Shown piece by piece: positions 1-9,507 of a stretch of 64,000 nucleotides of DNA; the first letter of the stretch is position 1; every line of letters begins with the position of its first letter. The notes beneath the pieces are model-generated. The model ran no database searches, was not told where the DNA came from, and saw only the letters and a list, made by a program, of their open reading frames with translations. Origin of the DNA: Roseibium aquae (lineage in GTDB: Bacteria; Pseudomonadota; Alphaproteobacteria; Rhizobiales; Stappiaceae); contig NZ_VXDC01000010.1 in NCBI RefSeq assembly GCF_008711285.1, forward strand, positions 1-64,000. The letters run 5' to 3'. Both the position numbers and the translations under genes were made by a program.

Positions 1-127
1 CGCAAATCAGGCCGACAACGAAGGGAGGAAGCCAAAATCTTGACCACGGCGTAACCGCCGTTCCATACACAAAAGGCGGGTCAATTCTCGGTGGAAATAC
101 CGGGTCAGTTCTCAGTGAAAATCAACA
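1..127. mobile_element. Terminal part of an IS21-family insertion sequence
   Basis: The first 127 bases look like one end of an IS21-family (istA/istB) element cut by the window edge. Two related 21-base blocks, each beginning GGGTCA and ending GAAAAT or GGAAAT, lie at 78-98 and 102-122, and the element appears to end in ATCAACA at 127. Several short repeats at the ends and a terminal CA are typical of IS21 elements. Positions 1-54 keep an open frame ending in TAA that could be the tail of the istB ATPase gene, but too little is present to prove it. The transposase genes and the target duplication lie outside the window. Confidence 0.6.
78..122. repeat. Two tandem terminal repeats of the IS21-type element
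   Basis: The block at 78-98 and the block at 102-122 match at 18 of 21 bases and are spaced 24 bases apart start to start. Multiple direct repeats near each end are the expected transposase binding sites of IS21-family elements. The identification of the family rests on this arrangement and remembered similarity, not on a search. Confidence 0.6.
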
Positions 128-256
128 ACCTGCTTGACCTGAGACCCTCAAGCTCCTCCAGATTGTTATAGCGTCTGATATGTTTTGGAGGGCGGACAGT
201 GTCGAGTGTGCCGGGTCAAAGAAAGAACGGATCATCGAAGTATGAGAGGCGCAAGG

Positions 257-276
257 TGATTAAGTTTGGTTAATCA
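257..276. promoter_or_regulatory. Perfect 7-base inverted repeat, candidate operator
   Basis: TGATTAA at 257-263 and TTAATCA at 270-276 form a perfect inverted repeat with a 6-base centre, ending 12 bases before the start codon of the XRE-type regulator at 289. Small helix-turn-helix regulators of this class often repress themselves through such dyads. The role as an autorepression site is inferred from position only. Confidence 0.4.
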
Positions 277-288
277 GCAGGCACAATC

Positions 289-600
289 ATGAACGATTGG
301 CGGGGCAAAGTACGCGCCATTGTCAAGCGGAAGGGGTTTTCTTTGCGTGAAGTCAGCCTGCGCATGGGGCGAAGTGAGGGTTATTTAAAAGTGCTTTTGG
401 CTCGCGAAAATGACCCGGGTGTAGATACCCTCTCCAAGCTTTGTAAGGTTCTGGCCGTTCCAGTTTCTTCAGTCATTGATGACGTGCCCGAGAACCCAGA
501 GGCGCTCGAATTTGCGCGCTGTTTCGAAAAACTTACGGATGATCAGAGGACGGCCATCAAGACAATCATGGAAGCCATGGCGGCGGGCAATCAGACCTAA
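289..600 (+). CDS. Small XRE-family helix-turn-helix regulator
   Basis: A 103-residue protein with an N-terminal helix-turn-helix of the XRE/Cro type at about residues 5-60: the stretch FSLREVSLRMGRSEGYLKVL has the two-helix pattern, followed by the usual DTLSKLCKVLAVPVSSV helix pair. The C-terminal 40 residues are charged and helical, possibly for dimerisation. It sits between an IS21 end and a phage gene remnant, so it may be a leftover phage-type or plasmid-type repressor. A perfect dyad just upstream suggests autoregulation. The DNA-binding fold is clear; the targets are unknown. Confidence 0.75.
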   Translation: MNDWRGKVRAIVKRKGFSLREVSLRMGRSEGYLKVLLARENDPGVDTLSKLCKVLAVPVSSVIDDVPENPEALEFARCFEKLTDDQRTAIKTIMEAMAAGNQT

Positions 601-1007
601 GCAGAGCACTCATCCTGGGATGTTGGGCTCGGGCCGAAAGCCGCCGATAGACCCGTACCCGGATTCGTATAAATTGGGGTATGGAACACGGTCCCTCGGT
701 TCCCACCACGGAACGGGTGGAACCCCAGCTTCCATTCGGTCTACATTGAAAAGCCGCAAGAAACACGGCCCAGGGAACCGGGGACCAACTCCCCTGCCCT
801 GTTCCCGGCTTTAAGCCGCATAAGGGCTGTCTTGAAAGCGCTTTTTCATCCGGCCAGGCGACAATCAGGCACGCCGTGCCATCCGAACCTGCGCCAGGAG
901 TATTTCAACGGCGCGTTAAACACCCCTCAAATCCGCACAAAACCGCCAAATACCATCCATTCCCGGATAATCCCGCTTAAGCCCTTAAGGCCACTCGTTC
1001 CTGCGCG
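601..1007. other. Gene-poor stretch with a large hairpin
   Basis: No convincing coding region was seen here. Open frames on both strands lack a ribosome binding site and have the composition of chance ORFs. The only structure noted is the hairpin at 773-806, followed by a smaller GGCTTTAAGCC dyad at 807-817. Confidence 0.5.
773..806. other. Two-part hairpin, possible terminator or RNA structure
   Basis: GGGAAC at 773-778 pairs with GTTCCC at 801-806, and inside it GGGGA at 780-784 pairs with TCCCC at 790-794 around a 5-base loop. No long T tract follows on either strand, so a simple intrinsic terminator is not clear. It lies downstream of the XRE gene and could end its transcript or belong to a decayed phage region. 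Confidence 0.3.
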
Positions 1008-1331
1008 TTACAGAACCATCCTCTCCTCATTCTTCAAAAGCAGCCTTGAGAGTTCGGAACGCATACGCCGCCGCCAGAGGGACCACTCCGTTACCGGCTG
1101 CCGTGTATCGCTCCATCCGATCGGCCACCCCATGATCCAGTCCGAAAAGTTCGGGTTGAAGGTCCATTCGCCGGGCGAGAACCGCGTCCCAGGCCGCAAG
1201 GTCGCATGGAGCGGGCGCGAACAGGGGTAAACCAGCGTCCCGGCCGGCTTCAGGCCAAACGCCTTCACCAGGCTGAAGAACAGCGTCCAGATCCGTGCGG
1301 TCTGACCCAGGGCATGCTGGCTCCCGGTCTG
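1008..1331 (-). pseudogene. Remnant of a phage-type DNA methylase gene, C-terminal part
   Basis: The minus-strand frame ending at 1008 contains a tail that resembles the C terminus of phage and prophage DNA methylase-type proteins: FNPNFSDWIMGWPIGWSD (about 1160-1107) followed by a TEWSLWRRRMRSEL segment. In the family, as remembered, this is a LNP..VEWLMGWP.GWTD motif followed by a W..RMR helix, near the end of a protein of several hundred residues. Upstream of about 1331 the frame loses resemblance and no methylase catalytic motif is visible, so only a C-terminal fragment remains. Together with the IS21 end it marks a decayed mobile region. Confidence 0.5.
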
Positions 1332-1809
1332 GTCCACTGCTGGCAGGAAAGCGAGCCGGTTGTCCTTCAGGCGGATGGTCGACACCGAAGCCGACCACCA
1401 GAATGGCGATGAAGAAACACATGCCAGCCCAATAGACGCGCAACACAAGGCTAGCCGGCGGCACTCGCAGCCTGCTGATCCAGGCCGGCCGGACCGGTGA
1501 ACCTCCACGGGACGGCCGCTTTCCGGCCAAACCGGATGGCGGCTCCCCCGGCCGGCTATTTTGTTCACGTGTCATCTGAGCGATCCAAACGCAGGCACCG
1601 GCCCATCGGCGCATATCCCCCCGGTGTTTTCAACCCGGACAATTTCGGCCCGGGAGGCCGGCAACAGAAAGCGCTCAAAGTCCGGCAAGACACCTGCCCC
1701 GCTCGCGATGGATGGACCGGCGAAGGGAGCCTGCGTCTTTTTTCGGCGCCTTTTCGGGCATGGATAGGGTGTCTGCACGCGGACCAGCACCAAGGTGCTG
1801 CCGGATCCC
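1332..1809. other. No gene recognised
   Basis: Several overlapping open frames cross this GC-rich stretch on both strands, but none shows a recognisable domain or a good ribosome binding site. It may contain the decayed 5' part of the methylase remnant. Confidence 0.4.
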
Positions 1810-2013
1810 TTACCGGCGGGCGGCGGTCCGCGGCCGATCCGCGACCGCCTCGATCCGGCCGAGAAAATCGGACAGCCAGGCGACCTCACGGATGTAGAGC
1901 TCAAGGCTGATCGAGGCGAGTTCCATCAACAGCGCCTGCGGGTTGTCGTTGTCGAACCCGGTCCTGTTCAGAAACGCGCGGTATTCAGGCCTCAATGCAT
2001 GGGGGATGTGCAT
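1810..2013 (-). CDS. Small hypothetical protein, 67 residues
   Basis: Start chosen at 2013 because GGAG lies about ten bases before this ATG; an in-frame ATG at 2121 would add 36 residues of less protein-like sequence. The product begins MHIPHALRPEYRAFLNRTGF and has one long amphipathic helical stretch (ALLMELASISLELYIREVAWLS) and an arginine-rich end. No family was recognised. It is divergent from the cytochrome P450 gene, with about 250 bases between the starts, so the two may share a control region. Confidence 0.45.
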   Translation of the reverse strand: MHIPHALRPEYRAFLNRTGFDNDNPQALLMELASISLELYIREVAWLSDFLGRIEAVADRPRTAARR

Positions 2014-2260
2014 GCCCGTTCTCCGGTCTCGGTGATCACACTCCTGCGGCGACAAGATACCGGCTGCCAGGGCGTGATCTTGGACCGGCGCGGCGGTTCG
2101 ACCGACTGTCAGTTCTGACATTTCCGCGTTATCCCCGCAGTTCATCCCAATCCTGCAAAAGCTGATTTCGCGCTTGCATCCGCAGCCCGAAGCCGGAACG
2201 GCTGGTCTCGGGCGGGTGTTTGCGCTACAGCGCTGACAATTGCAACAACGGACCTGCGTC

Positions 2261-3499
2261 ATGCCCAAAGCCCAGCGCGACCTCCCATTTGCCCCGTTAT
2301 CCGAGGCGTTCGCCCAGAACCCCTATCCGTTTTACGCGGCCCTTCGGGACACACCGGGCCTGACCTATTTCGAGGATTTCGATGTCTGGCTCGCGGCCCG
2401 GTTCGACGATGTAACGCGGATCGTCACGGACAACCGCATGGTGCGATCGATGGAGCATATCGCGGCTCCGGAGGAGGTGGCGGCCCAGAAGCGGGCCGGC
2501 AACTGGCACGATATGCCCCATCACGCGCGCTTCGTACAATTCTCCCTGCTCGACAGCGACGGCGAGGTGCACGACCGGTTGCGGAAACAGGTTTTCAAGC
2601 TGTTCACACCGGTCATGGTCGGCCGGTTACGGGACGAGATCCAGGCCTATGTCGACGGGCTGATTGGCGCTTTGTGCGACCGGACCGAGATCGACTTCGT
2701 CGAAGATCTGGCGGCCCATGTTCCCGGCCATATCATCGGACGGATCCTGGGTGTGCCCGATGAGGATTGCCCGCGCTTGCGCGTCTGGTCGGAAAACATC
2801 GTCCAATATTTCGACATCGACCGGTCCAACGAGCGCAAGGCGCTGGCCGAGCGCAACACGACCGAGTTCTATCTCTACCTGGACGAGCTGAAACGCGAAC
2901 GGGAGCGGGCCCCCAGGGAAGACCTGTTGTCCCAGATGATCGCATCCCAGCGCGCCGGCCATATGAGTGACGACGAGTTCATCTCGACGGCCATGCTCAT
3001 CCTCATGGCGGGTCACGGCTCGACCATCGATGTGCTGGGCAGCGGCCTGCACGCCCTTTTGACCTTTCCGGAGGAAATGCGCCGGCTGAGAACCGATGGC
3101 GGGTTGATGAAAACCGCGGTCCAGGAGATGTTCCGCTACGAATCCCCGCTGCCCTTCTTTCACCGCTACGCCACGGAAGAGGTGGACATCGCGGGCCAGG
3201 TTTTCCCGCGCGGCACGAAATTCGGCGTGCTCTACGGCTCGGCTAACCGGGACCCCGCGCAGTTTCCCGACGCGGACCGGTTCGATGCGGGACGTACGCC
3301 GAACTGGCACATTGCGTTCGGGCGCGGCGCCCATTTCTGCCTCGGCAATCATCTGGCCCGGCTCGACATGGACATCATCTTCTCGACGCTTCTCAAACGC
3401 TTCAAGACAATCGAGCTCACCGAACCCGAGGTCGTCTACAAGCGGGGACTGTCGGTGCGCGGACCTGAGGCCTTGAAGATCCACTGGCAACCTGCGTAA
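2261..3499 (+). CDS. Cytochrome P450
   Basis: A soluble bacterial P450 of 412 residues that should use a ferredoxin partner to mono-oxygenate an unknown substrate. All class signatures are present: the I-helix AGHGST at 250-255 with the conserved threonine, the K-helix E289-x-x-R292, and the heme-binding loop [10 protein letters not shown] with the thiolate ligand Cys360. The start at 2261 ([10 protein letters not shown]) is preferred over an in-frame codon 21 bases upstream because it matches the usual N terminus. No ferredoxin or reductase gene is adjacent. It is followed 68 bases later by a secreted glycerophosphodiesterase, with no obvious functional link. Confidence 0.92.
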   Translation: MPKAQRDLPFAPLSEAFAQNPYPFYAALRDTPGLTYFEDFDVWLAARFDDVTRIVTDNRMVRSMEHIAAPEEVAAQKRAGNWHDMPHHARFVQFSLLDSDGEVHDRLRKQVFKLFTPVMVGRLRDEIQAYVDGLIGALCDRTEIDFVEDLAAHVPGHIIGRILGVPDEDCPRLRVWSENIVQYFDIDRSNERKALAERNTTEFYLYLDELKRERERAPREDLLSQMIASQRAGHMSDDEFISTAMLILMAGHGSTIDVLGSGLHALLTFPEEMRRLRTDGGLMKTAVQEMFRYESPLPFFHRYATEEVDIAGQVFPRGTKFGVLYGSANRDPAQFPDADRFDAGRTPNWHIAFGRGAHFCLGNHLARLDMDIIFSTLLKRFKTIELTEPEVVYKRGLSVRGPEALKIHWQPA

Positions 3500-3567
3500 T
3501 TGTCAAAATATGCAATTGCCGCAACTGCATGCCGAACGCATCGCAGCTCCCCGAAGGACAAGATGTC

Positions 3568-4800
3568 ATGCCCCGTTTCCCAAAAGCCGTTATGGTGCTT
3601 CCTGTTCTGGCACTTCCCGGTCTGCTGATCGGCCTTGCAAACGCCGGGCATGCGGACAGCTTCGAATTGGGTCCGCGCCCGGCATGGCTTGTGAGCCAGA
3701 TGGACGATAGCCCGTTGAAGGAAAAACTGGCTGCGTGTCTGGGACAGAACGTCAAGCGGACCAGCTTTTCCATCGGGCATCGCGGCGCGCCATTGCAGTT
3801 TCCAGAACACACCGAGGAAAGCTACCGCGCGGCAGCCTTGATGGGCGCTGGGATCCTTGAATGCGATGTGACCTTCACAAAGGACAAGGAACTGGTCTGC
3901 CGGCACGCCCAGAACGATCTCCACACCACCACCAACATTCTGGCCACCGGCCTTGCCAGCCAATGCACGCGCGGATTCTCACCGGCGATCGGGGACACCA
4001 ATGCCAGTGCGGAGTGCAGGACCACCGATCTGACCTTGAGCGAATTCCGTACGCTTGACGGGAAAATGGATGCCGCGAACCGGCGTGCCTCAACCGTGGA
4101 CCAATACATGGACGGCACGGCCGGATGGCGGACCGATCTCTATGCCGGATCGGGAACGTTGATGACCCATGCGGAATCGATCGCCCTGTTCAAGTCGCTT
4201 GGCACGAAGTTTACGCCCGAACTCAAATCCCCGGTGGTCGAGATGCCCTTCAATGGGTTTTCACAGCAAGACTACGCGCAAAAGCTGATCGACGAATACA
4301 AAGCCGCCGGCATCCCGCCGGAAGATGTCTTTCCGCAATCGTTCAACTTGAACGATGTCCTCTACTGGATCGAAAACGAACCCGAATTCGGCAAGCAGGC
4401 GGTTTACCTCGACGGCCGCTTCTCGCGGGACGGATTCGATCCGCAAAACCCGGACACGCTGTCCCCGACCATGCAGGAACTGAAGGCGATGGGCGTCAAT
4501 TACCTGGCGCCCCCGCTCTGGGTTCTCCTGACGAATGAAGACGGACGGATCGCGCCTTCCAACTATGCCAAGGCGGCAAGGGACGCAGGCTTGACGCTGA
4601 TCACTTGGACGCTCGAACGGTCCGGCCCGCTGGACAATGGGGGTGGCTGGTTCTTCCAGAGCGTTGCCGACTTGATCGACAGTGACGGAAAAGTGTTTGA
4701 GGTGGTCGATGTCCTCGCCCGCGAGGTTGGCGTCACTGGACTGTTTTCGGACTGGCCCGCCACCACGAGCTTCTATGCGTCTTGCATGGGCCTGGACTGA
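3568..4800 (+). CDS. Secreted glycerophosphodiester phosphodiesterase family protein
   Basis: A 410-residue GDPD-family protein that would hydrolyse glycerophosphodiesters outside the cytoplasm. The start at 3568 (MPRFPKAV) gives a clean signal peptide ending near GHA-DS at about residue 30, and has an AAGGA about ten bases upstream; an earlier ATG at 3529 would spoil the signal. Active-site elements are visible: HRG at 71-73, E98 and D100 in ECDV for metal binding, and the second histidine at 113 in CRHAQNDLH. The usual PENT motif reads PEHT here. Substrate is unknown. The length exceeds the minimal 250-residue domain, as in other periplasmic members. Confidence 0.85.
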   Translation: MPRFPKAVMVLPVLALPGLLIGLANAGHADSFELGPRPAWLVSQMDDSPLKEKLAACLGQNVKRTSFSIGHRGAPLQFPEHTEESYRAAALMGAGILECDVTFTKDKELVCRHAQNDLHTTTNILATGLASQCTRGFSPAIGDTNASAECRTTDLTLSEFRTLDGKMDAANRRASTVDQYMDGTAGWRTDLYAGSGTLMTHAESIALFKSLGTKFTPELKSPVVEMPFNGFSQQDYAQKLIDEYKAAGIPPEDVFPQSFNLNDVLYWIENEPEFGKQAVYLDGRFSRDGFDPQNPDTLSPTMQELKAMGVNYLAPPLWVLLTNEDGRIAPSNYAKAARDAGLTLITWTLERSGPLDNGGGWFFQSVADLIDSDGKVFEVVDVLAREVGVTGLFSDWPATTSFYASCMGLD

Positions 4801-4967
4801 CTGGCGAGCGGCGTGCGCCGGTCGCTGACAAGCCCGGCGCACTCCAGCCTACAGGTTGGCAGTGCTATCGGTCAGCGGGCAAAGGCTGGGCCCGGCCCAA
4901 CCCGGCATCATAATGATTTCAGTCTATTAGAGAATTGCCAAGCTATCTGTCTCGGCACCGTTGCGGA

Positions 4968-5549
4968 TCAACGGACCTGATCGAGAATGCGTTTGCACTC
5001 CAGAAGTTCGAACAGCGTCGATTGAAGCCGGCGGACCTCGTCCTTGCTGAGCTTCTGGGGCCCCTTGAAATCGGCTTCGGGCTCCTTTTCACCACGGAGC
5101 CGGTCGATGAACCGGAACCCGCTGTATTTTTGCGGAGCGGCGTTGTCCGGTTCCCGGTCCGGCAGGACGCCACGCGGAAGCGGTTCCATGTCGTTTTCCG
5201 CGTCGGCAGTTGGGTCTGCGTCGGACACCGGTTCGGCCTCGCGCGCAATCACCGGAACCGGAAGCCCGTCTTCCTTCCAGACCTGCATGACGAACCGGAC
5301 GCCTTGCTCCTTCAGGATCCGCTGGGCACCCTTGATCGTGTAACCTTCGCCATAGAGCAAGTGACGAATACCGCGCAGCAATTCGACGTCATCGGGGCGG
5401 TAGTAACGGCGGCCACCGCCGCGCTTGAGGGGCTTGATTTGGGAAAAGCGGGTTTCCCAGAAACGCAGGACATGTTGGGGAAGATCGAGGTCTTCGGCAA
5501 CTTCACTGATGGTGCGAAAGGCGTCCGGACTTTTATCCGTCGTCGTCAT
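4968..5549 (-). CDS. MerR-family transcriptional regulator
   Basis: A 193-residue regulator with an N-terminal MerR winged helix at about residues 12-80: [22 protein letters not shown], then the wing [15 protein letters not shown]. The C-terminal half is acidic and proline-rich and lacks the cysteines of metal sensors. It follows ihfA by 26 bases on the same strand, an arrangement common in alphaproteobacteria where the fabH-ihfA-merR order is kept. Its ligand and targets are not apparent. Confidence 0.88.
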   Translation of the reverse strand: MTTTDKSPDAFRTISEVAEDLDLPQHVLRFWETRFSQIKPLKRGGGRRYYRPDDVELLRGIRHLLYGEGYTIKGAQRILKEQGVRFVMQVWKEDGLPVPVIAREAEPVSDADPTADAENDMEPLPRGVLPDREPDNAAPQKYSGFRFIDRLRGEKEPEADFKGPQKLSKDEVRRLQSTLFELLECKRILDQVR

Positions 5550-5575
5550 GGGCCAAGGCCGTTATAAATAAAAAA

Positions 5576-5890
5576 TCAGGAAGAAGGAGTGCCCGCAAGC
5601 GCGTCGTTAATGCGCTGTTTCAGGACATTGCTTGGCTTGAATACCATCACACGCCGCGGAGAGATGGGAACCTCTTCTCCAGTTTTGGGGTTACGGCCAA
5701 TCCGCTCACCTTTCGAGCGCACGACGAAGGAACCGAACGATGACAGCTTCACGGATTCACCGGTGACCAGACAGTCTGAAATCTCCGACAAAACCCGCTC
5801 CACTAACTCGGACGACTCGGTTCGTGAAAGGCCGACCTTTTGATATACAGCCTCGCACAAATCCGCGCGAGTGATTGTCCTGCCGCCCAT
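5576..5890 (-). CDS. ihfA: Integration host factor subunit alpha
   Basis: A 104-residue HU/IHF-family DNA-bending protein. The start [19 protein letters not shown], the [13 protein letters not shown] core and the arm sequence [23 protein letters not shown] fit IHF alpha rather than HU. It partners with IHF beta, coded elsewhere, to bend DNA in replication, recombination and promoter regulation. A GGAGGGG ribosome binding site precedes the ATG at 5890. It lies between fabH upstream and the MerR gene downstream on the same strand. Confidence 0.95.
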   Translation of the reverse strand: MGGRTITRADLCEAVYQKVGLSRTESSELVERVLSEISDCLVTGESVKLSSFGSFVVRSKGERIGRNPKTGEEVPISPRRVMVFKPSNVLKQRINDALAGTPSS

Positions 5891-6034
5891 ATCCCCTCCT
5901 CGGCCAATACGCCTTCGATCTGGCTGATTTTGCTAGAGAACTCCTCGAGAGACCTTACGGTATTGCCTCCCGGCGGACCGGTCAACTCCATCTGAGCGAT
6001 TCGTGAAAATTGCGCTGAGTTGCGGCAAGCCCGC

Positions 6035-7012
6035 CTACCAGCGCAGCAGAACCGATCCCCAGGTAAATCCGCCCCCCATGGCCTCCAGCATGACGAGATC
6101 ACCTGGCTTCACCCGTCCGTCGCGCACCGCAGTATCCACCGCAAGCGGTATTGAGGCCGCCGATGTATTTCCATGCCATTGAACAGTGGTGACCACTTTC
6201 GCCGGATCTATCGACAGCTTTTTGGCGCTTGCATCAATAATACGCTTGTTCGCCTGATGAGGGATGAACCAATCGAGATCTTCGGCCGTTGTCCCGGTCG
6301 CGGTGAATGCGTCTTCGATCACATCGGTGATCATGCCAACCGCGTGTTTGAATACTTCGCGCCCCTCCATCCGCAAATGGCCGACCGTTTGCGTCGACGA
6401 AGGGCCACCATCCACAAAAAGCTTGTCCTTGTGACGCCCGTCGGACCGCAAATGCGTCGTCAATATGCCGGTATCGGCAACCGTTCCTTCACCTTCCCCG
6501 GCCTCCAGCACCAGCGCGCCGGCACCATCACCGAACAAAACGCATGTCGTACGGTCATTCCAGTCGAGGATTCGGGAAAAAGTCTCGGCCCCGATGACGA
6601 GACACTTCCTGGACAAGCCGGACCTTATATAGGCGTCGGCCGTGGCCATCGCATAAACGAAGCCCGAACAAACGGCATGCACGTCGAAGGCCGCACCGTG
6701 ATAGATGCCCAACCTGGACTGAACGGTGACCGCGGTCGCGGGAAACGTGTTGTCGGGTGTCGCGGTGGCAAGGATGATCGTGTCGATTTCCTGCGCATCC
6801 ATTCCCGCGTTGAGAAGTGCAGCTTTCGCCGCTTCCACCGCGAGATCGGAGGTCACCTCCCCATCCGCCGCAATGTGGCGCTGCTTGATGCCCGTCCGCT
6901 GGACGATCCATTCATCGGAGGTATCGACCATCGCCGACAACTCCTCGTTGGTCAGACACCTGCCCGGCAAATAACTGCCGCAGCCGCGAACGATCGACCG
7001 GATTACCGTCAC
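6035..7012 (-). CDS. fabH: Beta-ketoacyl-ACP synthase III
   Basis: FabH condenses acetyl-CoA with malonyl-ACP to start fatty acid synthesis. The 325-residue product has the complete catalytic triad: Cys115 in HAVCSGF, His252 in IPHQANKRI, and Asn282 in HGNTSAAS. It begins with GTG at 7012, and the GTG overlaps the TGA of plsX in a GTGA junction, so it is probably translationally coupled; the end of plsX supplies an AAGGTG ribosome binding site. The order plsX-fabH-ihfA is typical of alphaproteobacteria and links phospholipid and fatty acid initiation. Confidence 0.97.
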   Translation of the reverse strand: MTVIRSIVRGCGSYLPGRCLTNEELSAMVDTSDEWIVQRTGIKQRHIAADGEVTSDLAVEAAKAALLNAGMDAQEIDTIILATATPDNTFPATAVTVQSRLGIYHGAAFDVHAVCSGFVYAMATADAYIRSGLSRKCLVIGAETFSRILDWNDRTTCVLFGDGAGALVLEAGEGEGTVADTGILTTHLRSDGRHKDKLFVDGGPSSTQTVGHLRMEGREVFKHAVGMITDVIEDAFTATGTTAEDLDWFIPHQANKRIIDASAKKLSIDPAKVVTTVQWHGNTSAASIPLAVDTAVRDGRVKPGDLVMLEAMGGGFTWGSVLLRW

Positions 7013-8073
7013 AAATCACCTTCTAGAACTGGGGCGGCCGCGGCGTAGCGCCCGCGATGATAATGCACGAGATCCTGCGCGATCTTGTGCGTGAGTTCGT
7101 TTCGGACCATGTCATAGGCAAGATCGATGGCGGCTGCAAAGCCTTCCGCGTCGGTTCCGCCATGGCTTTTAATGACAATGCCGTTCAGCCCCAGAAAAAC
7201 ACCGCCATTGACCTTTCGCGGATCCATTTTCTCGCGCAAACGATCGAAGGCGCTCTTAGCGAACAGATAACCGATCCTCGACATGAGGGTTCGACTCATC
7301 GCCGAGCGCAGGTATCCACCGATTTGCTTGGCGGTCCCCTCGGCGGTCTTCAGGGCGATATTTCCGGCAAACCCTTCCGTAACGACCACATCCACAGTGC
7401 CTTTCCCGAGGTCATCGCCTTCGACGAAGCCGGAATAGGACAAGGAGCGAAGCGGCGTTTCACGCAAAAGGCGGCCAGCGGTGCGGACTTCCTCCAGCCC
7501 CTTGACCTCCTCCACCCCGATGTTGAGCAGGCCGACGGTGGGTTTTTCGATTCCGAACAGAGCCCGCGCCATTGCGCCGCCCAATATCGCGAAATCTATC
7601 AGTTGCTGCGCGTCCGCGCCGATGGTCGCCCCGACATCGAGTACGATGGATTCGCCCCGCGAGGTCGGCCAGATCGCGGCGATCGCCGGCCGCTCGATAT
7701 TGGCCATGGTGCGCAAACAGAATTTCGACATGGCCATCAAGGCACCGGTGTTGCCCGCCGACACGGCAACAGAAGCCTCGCCGGTCTTCACCGCCTCGAT
7801 CGACCGCCACATGCTGGACCGCCAGCGTCCCTGCCGCAGGGCCTGACTGGGCTTGGTGTCCATCGCGATGGCGACATCGCAGTGGATCAGGCTGGAGGCT
7901 GCCTTCAACCTTGGATAGCGATCCAGAATCGGCCGGACAACCTTTTCATTACCAAAGATCTGAAACCGGATGTCGGGATGCCGCACCAAGGCAATTTCCG
8001 CACCGGGGATGACCACTTCCGCACCGTGGTCCCCGCCCATAGCATCGAGGGATATTGGTATGGTTTTCGCCAT
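7009..8073 (-). CDS. plsX: Phosphate acyltransferase PlsX
   Basis: PlsX converts acyl-ACP to acyl-phosphate, the donor for PlsY in phosphatidic acid synthesis. The 354-residue protein starts at ATG 8073 ([17 protein letters not shown]); the next in-frame codon upstream is a TTG with no advantage. The N-terminal DAMGGD motif and the SAGNTGALM segment are characteristic. It follows the yceD-type gene and overlaps fabH by four bases. Confidence 0.96.
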   Translation of the reverse strand: MAKTIPISLDAMGGDHGAEVVIPGAEIALVRHPDIRFQIFGNEKVVRPILDRYPRLKAASSLIHCDVAIAMDTKPSQALRQGRWRSSMWRSIEAVKTGEASVAVSAGNTGALMAMSKFCLRTMANIERPAIAAIWPTSRGESIVLDVGATIGADAQQLIDFAILGGAMARALFGIEKPTVGLLNIGVEEVKGLEEVRTAGRLLRETPLRSLSYSGFVEGDDLGKGTVDVVVTEGFAGNIALKTAEGTAKQIGGYLRSAMSRTLMSRIGYLFAKSAFDRLREKMDPRKVNGGVFLGLNGIVIKSHGGTDAEGFAAAIDLAYDMVRNELTHKIAQDLVHYHRGRYAAAAPVLEGDL

Positions 8074-8248
8074 CAAACAGATCTTTTTGAAATCTCGGCC
8101 GGGAGAGGTAACACCGGCTCAGTCGCCCGTACTTCATTCAGGCCAACCGGCACCGACGCGCTGTGAACCGGCGCGAACATACCCTTTTCGCACGCTGAGA
8201 CAACCGTTTTCCAAAGATGACCGGGATGTTTTCCAGCCTGAGGTGACC

Positions 8249-8833
8249 TCAATGGGCAGGCCCATCCTTCAACTTGGCGAGAACAGCGAAGGGAGACGGT
8301 CGGCCCTCCCCTCTCCCGTCTACCGTCTCATCGGCTGTTTCATCGGCGGGGAGCGCGGTTTCGAAGGCAACGCCCGGCTTGCGCGGGAAAGGATCGATGT
8401 TCAAGGCCAGTTGCTCGCACAACACGGCGCCCAGGTCGATCCGGCCATTCTCGATGACATCGGGAGGATCGATGCTGTCCAGTTGCAACTCTATCTCCCC
8501 GTCGTCGTTCAGGTCGCCATCTTTTCGCGGGCGCTTGGGCAGAGGTTCGAACGTGCGGTCGATCCCGTCGGCCAGCTTCTGCTCGAAGGTTTCCAAAGTG
8601 ACGCCGCACTTTTGAATCAGACGCGCATGCAAGGTGCCCGTGACCCGGATGCCTGCTTTCCGCCAGGGGGTGAGCTTGAGATCGGCATGGATTTCCGGGA
8701 GTTCTTCCAGTTCATAGCGGCGCGCGATCAAGGTCCGCGCCTCAGCGGAAGGCTCAACCCGCACATGACCGGTCGTGCTGGCAACGCGCTCGGCTTCGAC
8801 GCAATAGGAATAGGGAAATAGGCTGTCGCTCAT
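8249..8833 (-). CDS. YceD / DUF177 family protein
   Basis: A 194-residue DUF177 protein, the family associated with 23S rRNA accumulation and often placed before rpmF-plsX. Start chosen at 8833 (MSDSLFPYSY). The core ARLIQKCGVTLETFEQ, with the single conserved cysteine, and the later IDLGAVLCEQLALNIDPFPRKPG block are family hallmarks. rpmF is not adjacent here, as in many alphaproteobacteria. It begins 16 bases after the cytochrome bc1 chaperone gene, so the two are likely cotranscribed. Confidence 0.88.
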   Translation of the reverse strand: MSDSLFPYSYCVEAERVASTTGHVRVEPSAEARTLIARRYELEELPEIHADLKLTPWRKAGIRVTGTLHARLIQKCGVTLETFEQKLADGIDRTFEPLPKRPRKDGDLNDDGEIELQLDSIDPPDVIENGRIDLGAVLCEQLALNIDPFPRKPGVAFETALPADETADETVDGRGEGRPSPFAVLAKLKDGPAH

Positions 8834-8849
8834 CGTGGCGCTTTCGTTC

Positions 8850-9392
8850 TCAACCGGTTGCGAAGGCCTTGGCATCCGGCCAGGTCATTTTGGCTGCCAT
8901 CAGGTCTCCGGCCGGCACTTCCGAGAGCATCCGGCCTGCTTCAATCATATAATCAGCCAGCTGGTCCTGTGCCACCGGGTTCGGCGTTTCGGGAAAGACA
9001 TTGCGCCCGATCGCCTCGGCCAAGCTCGTGCGGTCCTGGTCGTCCAATGCCGTGCTGTAGGCTTCCGCACGACCATAAAACGCCTCTCCCATGGCACGGA
9101 CCTTCTTCGGCACCCGGGTGTCGCTGATGCCCATCTCCCGCAAAGACCCCTCCATGTCGGCGACAAAATAGTCGAACACCTCCTGGGAGAATTTGGCAAC
9201 CTCCTTGCCCTCCCCCCGCAAGCGACGGAAAAATAGGACCGAATGGATCAGGAGAATGTCGAAACGTCCGTCAATCGTATCGGGGACACCGAGATCGGCA
9301 TAAAAGGCCGGTTGCCGCGCTTGAGCCACGATTTCATTGTAAGCGCTCACCGCAGCCTTGCCGGGAGGGCGTTTAAACAAGCCGAAGAGCAT
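8850..9392 (-). CDS. Ubiquinol-cytochrome c chaperone family protein
   Basis: A 180-residue member of the UQCC1/CBP3 family, implicated in cytochrome bc1 complex assembly. Start chosen at 9392 (MLFGLFKRP); the long upstream extension is not protein-like. Family features are the AVSAYNEIVAQARQPAFYADLGVPDTIDGRFD opening (seen in parts) and the long helical SLREMGISDTRVPKKVR region. It is divergent from bamE with 115 bases between the starts, so that interval should hold both promoters. Confidence 0.85.
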   Translation of the reverse strand: MLFGLFKRPPGKAAVSAYNEIVAQARQPAFYADLGVPDTIDGRFDILLIHSVLFFRRLRGEGKEVAKFSQEVFDYFVADMEGSLREMGISDTRVPKKVRAMGEAFYGRAEAYSTALDDQDRTSLAEAIGRNVFPETPNPVAQDQLADYMIEAGRMLSEVPAGDLMAAKMTWPDAKAFATG

Positions 9393-9507
9393 CCTCGTCT
9401 CCTTGAATACTGTGTTGCCATGGCCCCTATCCCACGCTAGGGACTTTGCCAAGACAGGATGAATCGACTGCCACCGGCGACAGGCATCGGCACCAAGGAA
9501 GACACGC

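Noticed and set aside
1027-1614. 195-codon minus-strand frame overlapping the methylase remnant
   Set aside because: The neighbouring frame ending at 1008 carries the recognisable motif; this one does not.
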